A stretch of 64,000 nt of DNA, taken from positions 62,001-126,000 of the forward strand of contig JADKDJ010000008.1 in the NCBI GenBank assembly GCA_016718405.1. Reading direction: 5' to 3'. The position numbers were made by a program, and so were the translations under genes. The stretch is from Candidatus Rhodoferax odensensis. GTDB lineage: Bacteria; Pseudomonadota; Gammaproteobacteria; Burkholderiales; Burkholderiaceae_C. Positions 34,855 through 42,390 of the stretch are shown here, in pieces (the first letter of the stretch is position 1; every line of letters begins with the position of its first letter). The notes under the pieces were generated by a model. The model searched no databases. It saw nothing but the letters and a program-made list of their open reading frames with translations, and was not told the origin of the DNA.

Positions 34855-36006
34855 TCAGTGCAGCTCCAGCATGGTCGCGGACTCGGCAATCTGCTCCATG
34901 CGACCGAGCAAACGCGGTTTGGCGGCAACATCGAACACTGCCAGGCCCATCTTCACGCCGTCAATCGCAAACAGCTTCGGCTTATCGGTCTGGCTGACGG
35001 TCAGTGCAATCGCGTTCTGCCCGGGCATACGGGCGAGGCGCTTCTTCTGTCCGAGGTCAAACACCCAGATCTCCTTGGCCGGGTCTTTGTGGCTGCCTTC
35101 CTTGCCCCCGGCATGCATGCCCACAAACAGTCGGCCGGTGTCGCGGTGAATCGCCAGCAACTGGTAGCCGCTGGGTCGCCAGGCTTGGCGCCGGTCGCTG
35201 CCAGCCACCAGTGACCAGGGTGCCTCCAGCCGTGGCTGATCGCCCGACAAATCGGCCGTATGCAGGCGCCCTTGGTACGAGACAAAGAAGTGCCGCTCGC
35301 CAATGTGGTCGCCTTGCACAAACACCGGGTCCTGGTCCGGATCAAAGAAGCGCTCGCTGCGGCTGCGTGATTTGAGACTACCGTTGTCGTTGAGCACAAT
35401 CGTCTGCAGCGTGCCGTCGCCGCACAAGGTTGAGAACTTGTTTCCCATCGTGGACGAGGCGATGATGATCCAGCAGCCTGGGGTGGGAATTTCGAAGGCG
35501 AATTTCCTGGCCTTGAGATCGACCACCGTCACCGACGCGGCTGGCGTGGCGTTCTGCACGAACAGCCAACGGCCATCCGACGAGGGCCGGATCAGACCCC
35601 GGTAGGGCAGCGCCTGGGCGTGGCGCGGCGGAATCGAGATCTCGCCCTTGTGCTCCAGGGTCAGCGGATCATGGATGTCGACCACCTCGGCACGTTCGCC
35701 GCGCGACAAGCGCGAGTAGTAGGTGGTGGCCACATACAACTCCTGCCGATCCACCGACAGCGTGGCGTTGCCTGCGTAACCGGTGGCGACAACCCCGAGG
35801 TACTTGAGCGCATCACCGTCGATGACGTGCAGGCGGCCGTCGACGATGTGGTTGATGGCCACATCGGAGACGTAGATGCGATGCGGCGTGGGCGCCGGCA
35901 GCTTCGCCACCGACAGGGTCTCGAACGCCTGCTCGGCAAGTACCGGTGCGCCGGTGCACGCACCCGACACCAGAGCCCAAAGGACCATCCAACGCGACCA
36001 GTTCAC
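34855..36006 (-). CDS. aauB: Aromatic (aralkyl) amine dehydrogenase heavy chain
   Basis: This periplasmic seven-bladed beta-propeller is the large subunit that cradles the TTQ light chain. It has a signal peptide ending near VLA-EQ and typical blade sequences: HRIYVSDVAINHIVDGRLHV, GNATLSVDRQELYVATTYYS, LSTLCGDGTL and RLFVGMHAGG. Three starts are possible: GTG 36030, ATG 36012 and GTG 36006. The only good ribosome-binding site, AAGGAG, touches ATG 36012 directly and lies six bases before GTG 36006, so I use GTG 36006 (383 residues). It is the first gene of the long minus-strand unit and is divergent from an AraC regulator. Confidence 0.92.
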   Translation of the reverse strand: MNWSRWMVLWALVSGACTGAPVLAEQAFETLSVAKLPAPTPHRIYVSDVAINHIVDGRLHVIDGDALKYLGVVATGYAGNATLSVDRQELYVATTYYSRLSRGERAEVVDIHDPLTLEHKGEISIPPRHAQALPYRGLIRPSSDGRWLFVQNATPAASVTVVDLKARKFAFEIPTPGCWIIIASSTMGNKFSTLCGDGTLQTIVLNDNGSLKSRSRSERFFDPDQDPVFVQGDHIGERHFFVSYQGRLHTADLSGDQPRLEAPWSLVAGSDRRQAWRPSGYQLLAIHRDTGRLFVGMHAGGKEGSHKDPAKEIWVFDLGQKKRLARMPGQNAIALTVSQTDKPKLFAIDGVKMGLAVFDVAAKPRLLGRMEQIAESATMLELH

Positions 36007-36103
36007 CCGCATCTCCTTGTTGCGTCCCACGCCGGTTTGCTCGGACGAGCTGCCACGGCGAGTGGAGTGGGCGGATTCTAGAAATGGGTCAAGTGGTACC
36101 GTT

Positions 36104-36131
36104 ATCCCAAATTGGCAAACCTAGGGAAAAC
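36104..36131. promoter_or_regulatory. Two-part motif in the aauB/araC intergenic region
   Basis: ATCCCAAATTGGCAA (36104-36118) is followed by TAGGGAAAAC (36122-36131). A near copy, with 13 of 15 bases the same in the first part and all 10 in the second, occurs in the divergent region at 40671-40716. The part spacing differs by 18 bp. Location between divergent promoters suggests a regulator site, possibly for the adjacent EutR-like AraC protein. Confidence 0.5.
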
Positions 36132-36244
36132 GTTGATGCGCGACCTTGCGCGATTCACGTGTCACTTGCCACGCAGCCTTGCAATCGGAGCGCGGTTCTG
36201 CTTTACTGCGCAATCCCGCAGGCATCGCGCTGCTTGAAACAACC

Positions 36245-37261
36245 ATGAACCCCACCGCCCTTGCATCGTTTGACCCGGTTGGCGACAGCCCGCTGTATTC
36301 GATGGTGCGCCGAGAGACCCACGACGCCGACGAGCAGGCCGCGTGCCTGCGCGACTGGGATCAGGTCTACGAACAACTCTCGCCGGGGCAGTTCGAGGGC
36401 CGCTTCATGGAGATCTGCTTTCGCGGCATCCAGCTGTTCCGCGAGGTCACCAATCAATCGGTGCATGAAGAGGGCCTGATGCGTGCCGGCGACCGGGTGT
36501 TGGGCGTGCCCGTGGCCATGCAGGGGCAGGGCTACTTCTGTGGCCGGCCGATCACAGCCGATGCGATCATGACCATGCGCGGCGGCGAGGCGCTGGCCTT
36601 CACCGCCCCGGAGCATTTTGACGTGATCGCGGTGTCGATTCCGACCGACGAACTGGCACGTTATGCGCTGGACATCGAGCAGCGCGACATTGAGCACGAA
36701 CTGCGCAATCGGCCGGTCATCCACGCCAGCGCCGAGCACGTCAACGAGTTTCGCGGCTTCTTGCTGACCGCTTTGGAGTCGGTGTCGCGCACGCCGACGA
36801 TGCTGAAGTACGCCGCGATGCAGAAGGCTCTGGAGCAGGCCTTGCTGTCGAGCGTGCTCAAGGCGGTGGGTGGCCGCGAGGCCGCATCGCGCTGCACCGA
36901 GTCGCCTACGCACCGGCACAAGCTGGTGGCGCGCGCGCAGGACTACATGCGCGAACACGTGGAGGAGCCGCTGACGGTGGAAGACCTGTGTCGTGCCCTG
37001 CAGGTGAGTCGGCGCACGCTGCAGTACAGCTTTCAGGAGATCCTGCAACTCAACCCGGTGAGTTACCTGCGGGCGATGCGGCTCAACGGTGTGCGCCGTG
37101 CCCTCAAGGCCAGCGCGGTGCAGCGCCAATCGGTGCAGGACGTCGCCGCGCGCTGGGGCTTCTGGCACCTGAGCCACTTCGCCAACGACTACCGTCGCAT
37201 GTTTGGCGAATTGCCCTCCGAGACCCTGCGCCACTCGGCGCATCCGGCGCGGCTGGTCTGA
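36245..37261 (+). CDS. AraC-family (EutR-like) transcriptional regulator
   Basis: This 338-residue protein has an N-terminal ligand-binding region resembling ethanolamine regulator EutR (DWDQVYEQLSPGQFEGRFME, then GIQLFREVTNQ) and a C-terminal AraC double helix-turn-helix (about 245-335: VEDLCRALQVSRRTLQYSFQ, VQDVAARWGFWHLSHFANDY). ATG 36245 is chosen as the family start; an upstream in-frame ATG at 36146 would use up the intergenic region. It is transcribed away from aauB, the usual arrangement for an activator of the operon. An amine or its aldehyde is the plausible inducer. Confidence 0.88.
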   Translation: MNPTALASFDPVGDSPLYSMVRRETHDADEQAACLRDWDQVYEQLSPGQFEGRFMEICFRGIQLFREVTNQSVHEEGLMRAGDRVLGVPVAMQGQGYFCGRPITADAIMTMRGGEALAFTAPEHFDVIAVSIPTDELARYALDIEQRDIEHELRNRPVIHASAEHVNEFRGFLLTALESVSRTPTMLKYAAMQKALEQALLSSVLKAVGGREAASRCTESPTHRHKLVARAQDYMREHVEEPLTVEDLCRALQVSRRTLQYSFQEILQLNPVSYLRAMRLNGVRRALKASAVQRQSVQDVAARWGFWHLSHFANDYRRMFGELPSETLRHSAHPARLV

Positions 37262-37277
37262 ACAAGTCGCTGCCGCT

Positions 37278-37946
37278 TCAGGGTTGAAGTGCCGCTGGAA
37301 TCGGCACTCCCAAAGCCCGCAAAGCCTGCCGGTATGACTCGCTCGGTTGCAGCACATCGAAGGCCAGCGCGCGCATGCCCACCTGCAGCGCGCCCTCGAC
37401 ATTGCGCGACTGGTCGTCCACAAACACGCAAGCGGCGGCGGGCAAATCCAGTTGCTCCAGGCACAGCGCGTAGGCGCGGGGGTCGGGCTTGAGGATGCCG
37501 GTGTAGGTGGCGTCCACAATGCAGTCGAATTGGCGCAGCACCGGCACCCGCTGGCGCAGCTCGCGGCCGTAGAACAGGTCGAGCTCGTTGGACAGAATTG
37601 CCAGCTTGCATCCGGCCGCCTTGGCCGCCTGAGCCGCGGCAACCGCCTGTGGGCGGATCATGGCCTGCGGATCGGCGCCACGCGCACGTGTCACAAAGGT
37701 CTCCATGCGGTCCCAGCGTTCACCCAACAGCAGCCCGACCTCACGGGTGCGCGCCAGCCAGTAGTCGCGCTCGGAGATGTCACCGACCTGCATCGATTGC
37801 CACAGGGGGTCACTGGCTGGGTCAAACGGCCCACGCCAAGTCAGCGTTGCGGCCGGCAGGCCCAGTGCAGCCTCGGTGGCGGGGTGGGTTTCAAACAGCG
37901 TGCGCGTGACCACGCCGCCAAAATCGAGCACCAAAGCTTGCGTCAT
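37278..37946 (-). CDS. HAD-superfamily hydrolase, subfamily IA
   Basis: This 222-residue protein starts MTQALVLDFGGVVTRT, with nucleophile Asp8 in the DFGGV form of motif I typical of HAD-IA variant-3 proteins. Motif II (LAILSNE), the lysine motif (GILKPDPRAY) and the acidic motif (VFVDDQSRN) follow. It probably acts on a small phosphorylated metabolite; the substrate is not visible. ATG 37946 overlaps the stop of the Tm-1-like gene (ATGA), so the two are coupled, and the sequence belongs with the aminotransferase unit. Confidence 0.88.
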   Translation of the reverse strand: MTQALVLDFGGVVTRTLFETHPATEAALGLPAATLTWRGPFDPASDPLWQSMQVGDISERDYWLARTREVGLLLGERWDRMETFVTRARGADPQAMIRPQAVAAAQAAKAAGCKLAILSNELDLFYGRELRQRVPVLRQFDCIVDATYTGILKPDPRAYALCLEQLDLPAAACVFVDDQSRNVEGALQVGMRALAFDVLQPSESYRQALRALGVPIPAALQP

Positions 37947-39205
37947 GCCGCGGGCACCCTTGCGCCCGCCACCACGATGCCGGCCGCCACCCATCGGTCG
38001 AACACCGCCAGCGCCGCGTCGGTGAATGCCGGGTCGTTGATGTGCGCGTCAAGTTCCAGCAGCTCGGTGGGCGCGTGCACCTGTGCGCGAGCCACTTCCA
38101 TGAATGCAAGCAGACCAACCGGGTCATGCAGCGGCTGCCCGGCGCGGTCCCACTCCTCAACGCCCTGGCTCGGCAGCAGCAGGCAGCTCGCCCCCTTGGC
38201 GCTACGCAACCGCGTGGCGATCTCCTGCGCCACTTGCTGGCGAAAGGCAAGGTCGGCGATGGACGAGGCGATCAGACGGTTATGGGCGTGACTCGGACGC
38301 GCGGCAAAGCGCGCCGGTGGCACCGACCAGGCGGGGTAGTCCACCATGTCGGTGGCGCCGGGCGCGACAATCTGCGGCACGCCCGCGCGCGCAGCGCCGG
38401 TGAGGCGCGAGGCGCCCGCCGTGACACAGGAGCCACCGAGCTGATTGGCCAGCTCTTGCAGGCTGAAGTCGAACACCGCCGCAAAACGCCCTTGCTCGGC
38501 CAGCTCCTCAAACGCGCGCCCACCCATGCCGGTGGTGTGGAACACCGCCACCTCGTAGCCGCGTGCCTCCAGCGCCGGTTTGAGTCGTTTCATGTACGAC
38601 AACACGCTGCAGCCCAGTGAGGTGATGCCCACCAAGGGCCGCTCGAACTTCGGTGGCCGGGCCAATCGGCAGGCACCCACAATGGCGCCGGCTGCCTGCG
38701 CCAATGAAGAGCGGCACAGGCTGTTCAGGCCATACAAGCCGCCCGACCACAGCACCATCATCAGGTCGGCCGGAATTCGCGGCGCGGGCACCAGGTGCGA
38801 ATAGGCGATGGTGGACACCACCAGCTTGGGCACACCCAGGGGCAGCGCGGCGGCGGCATCCAGCGCCAGGTCGGTGCCCATGGTGCCGCCCAAAGCCAAC
38901 AACCCATCGATGCGACCCTGGCGGTACAGGCCCGCCACCAGCACCGCCGCGCCCTGGGCCATGCGCTGCATGGCCTGGTTTTCGTCCTCCAGCGCGGCTA
39001 CTTGCGCCAGACTGGCGTCGGCGGCAGCGGCCACTTCGGTGTTGCTGATGTCGGGCTCAAACGGTGGCTGGCCCAGCACGCCGACGTCCATCACCAACGC
39101 TTGGCCACCACCTTGCTCGATGCAGTGGCGCATGAACAGCAGCTCGTCGGCCTTGGTGTCGGCGGTGCCGATCAGCAGAATGCGCGGGGTTATAAGCGAG
39201 GCCAT
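37943..39205 (-). CDS. Tm-1-like ATP-binding protein (UPF0261)
   Basis: This 420-residue protein matches the UPF0261/Tm-1-like family named after the tomato viral-resistance protein: ILLIGTADTKADELLFMRHC at the start, GTMGTDLALDAAAALPLGVPK, LVVSTIAYSHLVPAPRIPAD, MTSLGCS-like GITSLGCSVL and FHTTGMGGRAFEEL. Bacterial members occur in catabolic operons and their biochemical role is not settled. It is placed between the aminotransferase gene (4 bp gap) and the HAD hydrolase gene (ATGA overlap), so a role in the same pathway is likely. Confidence 0.87.
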   Translation of the reverse strand: MASLITPRILLIGTADTKADELLFMRHCIEQGGGQALVMDVGVLGQPPFEPDISNTEVAAAADASLAQVAALEDENQAMQRMAQGAAVLVAGLYRQGRIDGLLALGGTMGTDLALDAAAALPLGVPKLVVSTIAYSHLVPAPRIPADLMMVLWSGGLYGLNSLCRSSLAQAAGAIVGACRLARPPKFERPLVGITSLGCSVLSYMKRLKPALEARGYEVAVFHTTGMGGRAFEELAEQGRFAAVFDFSLQELANQLGGSCVTAGASRLTGAARAGVPQIVAPGATDMVDYPAWSVPPARFAARPSHAHNRLIASSIADLAFRQQVAQEIATRLRSAKGASCLLLPSQGVEEWDRAGQPLHDPVGLLAFMEVARAQVHAPTELLELDAHINDPAFTDAALAVFDRWVAAGIVVAGARVPAA

Positions 39206-39209
39206 CACG

Positions 39210-40577
39210 CTACAGCGAAGCCTCGACCTCGGCCAACGCGCCATCCAGCGCATCAACCAGCACGTCCACCTGTTCACGGGTGATGATCAGCGGCGGCGAC
39301 AGAATGATGTTGGGGCCAGACACCCGCACCATGGCGCCACGTTGGTAGGTGGCACGCGCCACGCGCGCCAACAGCGCGCTGCCGCGCGCCAGCGGCGTCT
39401 TGCCGACTTTGGATTCAACCATCTCGATGCAGGCCATCAGGCCCACGCCGCGCACGTTGCCCACATGCGGGTAGCGGCTGACGAACGGCGCCAGACGCGC
39501 TTGCATGTGCTGGCCCACCCGCGCGGCGTTGCCCGGCAGATCAAGCTCCTGCACCAGCTTGAGACTCTCCAGCGCCGCTGCCGCGGCCACCGGGTGCGCG
39601 CTGTAGGTGTAGCCATGGGTGATGGCCCCGATACCGGCTGGCGCCTTCAGGAAGGTGTCCACGATGCCCTGGCCGATGGCAGTGGCGCCGAGCGGAATGT
39701 AGCCGCTGGAGAGTCCCTTGGCCAGGCACCAGATGTCGGCATTCACGCCCCACATGCGCGTACCAAACAGATGCCCGGTGCGGCCAAAACCGGTCACCAC
39801 TTCGTCGGCAATCAGCAGCACGCCATGGCGGTCGCATACGTCGCGCACGGCTGGCCAGTAGTTTTCGGGCGGCACAATCACACCGCCCGCCCCTTGCACC
39901 GGCTCGGCAATGAAGGCTGCCACCGTGTCGGGTCCCTGGAAGATGATTTCACGCTCCAGCAACTCGGCGCAGATGCGGCCCAGCTCCAGCGGGTCATCGC
40001 TGTAGGGGTTGCGGTACAGCCATGGCGTATCGACATGGAAACAACCCGGCAGCAACGGCTCGTAGGCACGCCGAAAGTTGGTGTTGCCGTTGACCGACAT
40101 GCCCCCAAAGTGCACGCCGTGGTACCCCTGGCGCAGGCTGATGAACTTGCTGCGATCCGCCTGGCCACGCACCTTCCAGTACTGGCGCGCCAATTTGAGC
40201 GCCGCCTCCACCGCGTCCGAGCCGCCGCTGCCAAACATCACCGCGCCAACGCCCTCGGGCGCCATCAGTTGGGTGAGCTCCTGCGACAACTCGATGGCCC
40301 GTGGATGGGTGGTGCCGCGAAAGGTGTTGTAGAACGGCAGCTCGTCGAGTTGGGCCACGATGGCGTCGCGCAGGCGCTGGTTGCTGTGCCCCAGGTTGGC
40401 GCTCCACAAACCGCCCACGCCGTCGATCATGCGGTGCCCATCGATGTCCCAGACCCACACACCCTCACCGCGCGCGATGATGTCGGGCGGGGTATCGAGC
40501 ATGGCCTGGGGGTGGGCCATCGGATGCCACAAATGTTTGGCGTTGGCGCGCTTGAGCTGTTCGATGCTGTAGGCCAT
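39210..40577 (-). CDS. Class III (omega) aminotransferase
   Basis: This 455-residue PLP enzyme of the class III family (omega-amino acid:pyruvate or putrescine/taurine:pyruvate type) has the family marks FYNTFRGTTHPRAIELS, the PLP-phosphate segment FGSGGSDAVEAALK, the YHGVHFGG region, DEVVTGFGRTG and the PLP lysine in CLAKGLSSGYIPLGA. It would move the amino group of an amine or omega-amino acid to pyruvate, leaving an aldehyde for the divergent GabD-like dehydrogenase. ATG 40577 gives the normal N-terminus (MAYSIEQLKRANAKHLWHPM). Confidence 0.92.
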   Translation of the reverse strand: MAYSIEQLKRANAKHLWHPMAHPQAMLDTPPDIIARGEGVWVWDIDGHRMIDGVGGLWSANLGHSNQRLRDAIVAQLDELPFYNTFRGTTHPRAIELSQELTQLMAPEGVGAVMFGSGGSDAVEAALKLARQYWKVRGQADRSKFISLRQGYHGVHFGGMSVNGNTNFRRAYEPLLPGCFHVDTPWLYRNPYSDDPLELGRICAELLEREIIFQGPDTVAAFIAEPVQGAGGVIVPPENYWPAVRDVCDRHGVLLIADEVVTGFGRTGHLFGTRMWGVNADIWCLAKGLSSGYIPLGATAIGQGIVDTFLKAPAGIGAITHGYTYSAHPVAAAAALESLKLVQELDLPGNAARVGQHMQARLAPFVSRYPHVGNVRGVGLMACIEMVESKVGKTPLARGSALLARVARATYQRGAMVRVSGPNIILSPPLIITREQVDVLVDALDGALAEVEASL

Positions 40578-40648
40578 GGGTCCCGTTCTTGAGGTGTGTC
40601 TGCCACTGCGCCAAAGCCGCGCCATGCAGTCCGAGGACAGCAGAATAC

Positions 40649-40670
40649 ATTGGTTGCAATTACAACCAAT
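40649..40670. promoter_or_regulatory. Perfect palindrome, probable MarR operator
   Basis: Arms ATTGGTTG (40649-40656) and CAACCAAT (40663-40670) are exact reverse complements around CAATTA. The site lies about 70 bp upstream of the aminotransferase start in a 304-bp divergent region. Its form (8-bp arms, A/T-rich centre) suits a winged-helix dimer, and the downstream operon encodes a MarR protein at 43812. Confidence 0.6.
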
Positions 40671-40716
40671 ATCCAAAATCGGCAATTTGGACTGAATATT
40701 TCTCGATAGGGAAAAC
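40671..40716. promoter_or_regulatory. Second copy of the aau/araC two-part motif
   Basis: ATCCAAAATCGGCAA (40671-40685) and TAGGGAAAAC (40707-40716) repeat the motif at 36104-36131, here directly beside the palindrome. The second part continues into an inverted repeat AGGG-AAAA-CCCT. The remaining intergenic DNA (40717-40881) shows nothing else I can support. Confidence 0.45.
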
Positions 40717-40881
40717 CCTCTCGATCACGACGCTCTGGCAGTATTGACAGTGTTCAGGGCGGCACTATCATCGGCCCCTTGAAGCCCGCCGCCGCACTGC
40801 CTCCGATCGTTGCATCTGCAACTTTAAGCGCATGACCACGCGGCGCCAAACGCTTGTGCCAGCATCCTGATCGAGACCCAA

Positions 40882-42324
40882 GTGAGCCCCTACCCGACCC
40901 CAGCCCTGTACATCGACGGCCAGTGGTTGCCCAACGCCAGTGGCGGCAGCCGCGCCGTCGTCAACCCCAGCGACGAGTCGGTACTGGCGCAGTTGCCCTT
41001 GGCGGGCGCAGCCGAGTTGGAGCAGGCCGTGGCGGCCGCGCAGCGTGGCTTCGCGCTCTGGAAATCGACAACCGCCAACGAGCGCCACGAAACCCTGACA
41101 CGGGCCACGCGTCTGCTGCGCGAGCGCGCCGAGCGCATCGCCCACATCATGACGCTGGAGCAAGGCAAGCCGCTGTCGGAGAGTCGCCGCGAAGTCTTGC
41201 TCAGCGCCGACATCATCGACTTCCTGGCCGAGGAGGGAAAACGCAACTATGGCCGTGTGGTACCCGCGCGCAGCAGCGCGGTGTTGGCGCAGGTGGTGTC
41301 GCAAGTTCCGGTCGGGCCTGCGGCCCTGTTCACGCCGTGGAACTTTCCGATGAACCTGCCCGCGCGCAAAATCGGCGCGGCGCTGGCAGCCGGATGCAGC
41401 GCCGTGTTCAAACCAGCCGAAGAAACGCCTGGCACGGCCATCGAGCTGGTGCGTGCCTTTCATGATGCCGGTCTGCCTGCGGGCGTGCTCAACCTGGTGT
41501 GCGGCGAGCCGGCACAGGTGTCGTCAACGCTGATTGCGCACGATGGCATTCGCAAGGTGTCCTTCACCGGGTCGATCCCCGTTGGCAAGCATTTGGGCGA
41601 GCTGTGCGCCCGGGGCGTCAAGCGCTACACCGCCGAGCTCGGTGGCCACGCGCCGGTGCTGGTGTTGCCCGATGCCGAGGCGGTGCAAACGGCGCGACTG
41701 TCGGTCACGGCCAAGTTCCGCAACGCCGGCCAGGTATGTGCCTCGCCGACACGCTTTCTGGTGCATGCCTCCCTGTTCGAGACCTTTCTTGATACGTTTC
41801 GCGAGGGCGCGCAGCGTCTGCACGTGGGCAACCCGCTGCTGCCAGGCATCGACATGGGACCGCTGGCGCACGCCCGGCGCATTGACGACATGCAGGCGCT
41901 GGTGGACGACGCGCTGGCATGCGGCGCCACGCTGGTGTGCGGCGGCACGCGTTTGCCAGGCCCGGGCTACTTCTTTGCACCCACACTGCTGGCCCAGGTG
42001 CCGCCAAGCGCACGCATCATGCGCCAAGAGCCGTTCGGCCCGATTGCCGTGGTCAATGCCTGGACCGATCTCGACGAGGTACTGGCACAAGCCAATGGCT
42101 TGCCCTATGGCCTGGCGGCCTACCTGTTTACGCGCGACCTCACGCTGGCCCACACGGTGGCGCAGCGTATCGAGGCCGGCCTGGTCGGCGTCAACCACTT
42201 CGGCGTGTCGCAACCCGAAACGCCGTTTGGCGGCGTCAAGGAAAGTGGCTACGGCTCGGAAAGCGGCGCCGAAGGACTGGCTGCCTTCCAGGACACCAAA
42301 CTGACCAGCTTCGCCAGCGCCTGA
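40882..42324 (+). CDS. GabD-like NAD(P)-dependent aldehyde dehydrogenase
   Basis: This 480-residue ALDH resembles succinate-semialdehyde dehydrogenase: TPWNFPMNLPARK, the glutamate motif AELGGHAP, catalytic Cys in NAGQVCASPTRF and ETPFGGVKESGYGSE at the end. It starts with GTG at 40882 (MSPYPTPALYIDGQW). The substrate is probably the aldehyde or semialdehyde formed by the divergent aminotransferase. It leads a three-gene plus-strand operon with an APC permease and a MarR regulator. Confidence 0.9.
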   Translation: MSPYPTPALYIDGQWLPNASGGSRAVVNPSDESVLAQLPLAGAAELEQAVAAAQRGFALWKSTTANERHETLTRATRLLRERAERIAHIMTLEQGKPLSESRREVLLSADIIDFLAEEGKRNYGRVVPARSSAVLAQVVSQVPVGPAALFTPWNFPMNLPARKIGAALAAGCSAVFKPAEETPGTAIELVRAFHDAGLPAGVLNLVCGEPAQVSSTLIAHDGIRKVSFTGSIPVGKHLGELCARGVKRYTAELGGHAPVLVLPDAEAVQTARLSVTAKFRNAGQVCASPTRFLVHASLFETFLDTFREGAQRLHVGNPLLPGIDMGPLAHARRIDDMQALVDDALACGATLVCGGTRLPGPGYFFAPTLLAQVPPSARIMRQEPFGPIAVVNAWTDLDEVLAQANGLPYGLAAYLFTRDLTLAHTVAQRIEAGLVGVNHFGVSQPETPFGGVKESGYGSESGAEGLAAFQDTKLTSFASA

Positions 42325-42390
42325 GCACCGCAACGCGCACCAGCAACCAGCCCAATCACACACCACCCGCTTCCATCCAAGGAGTCACGC

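Noticed and set aside
33167..36006. Methylamine dehydrogenase (mau)
   Set aside because: The light-chain segments DGFLCSCCGG, WIGTC and WCMAN are of the aromatic amine dehydrogenase type, and mauF, mauJ, mauM and mauN are absent.
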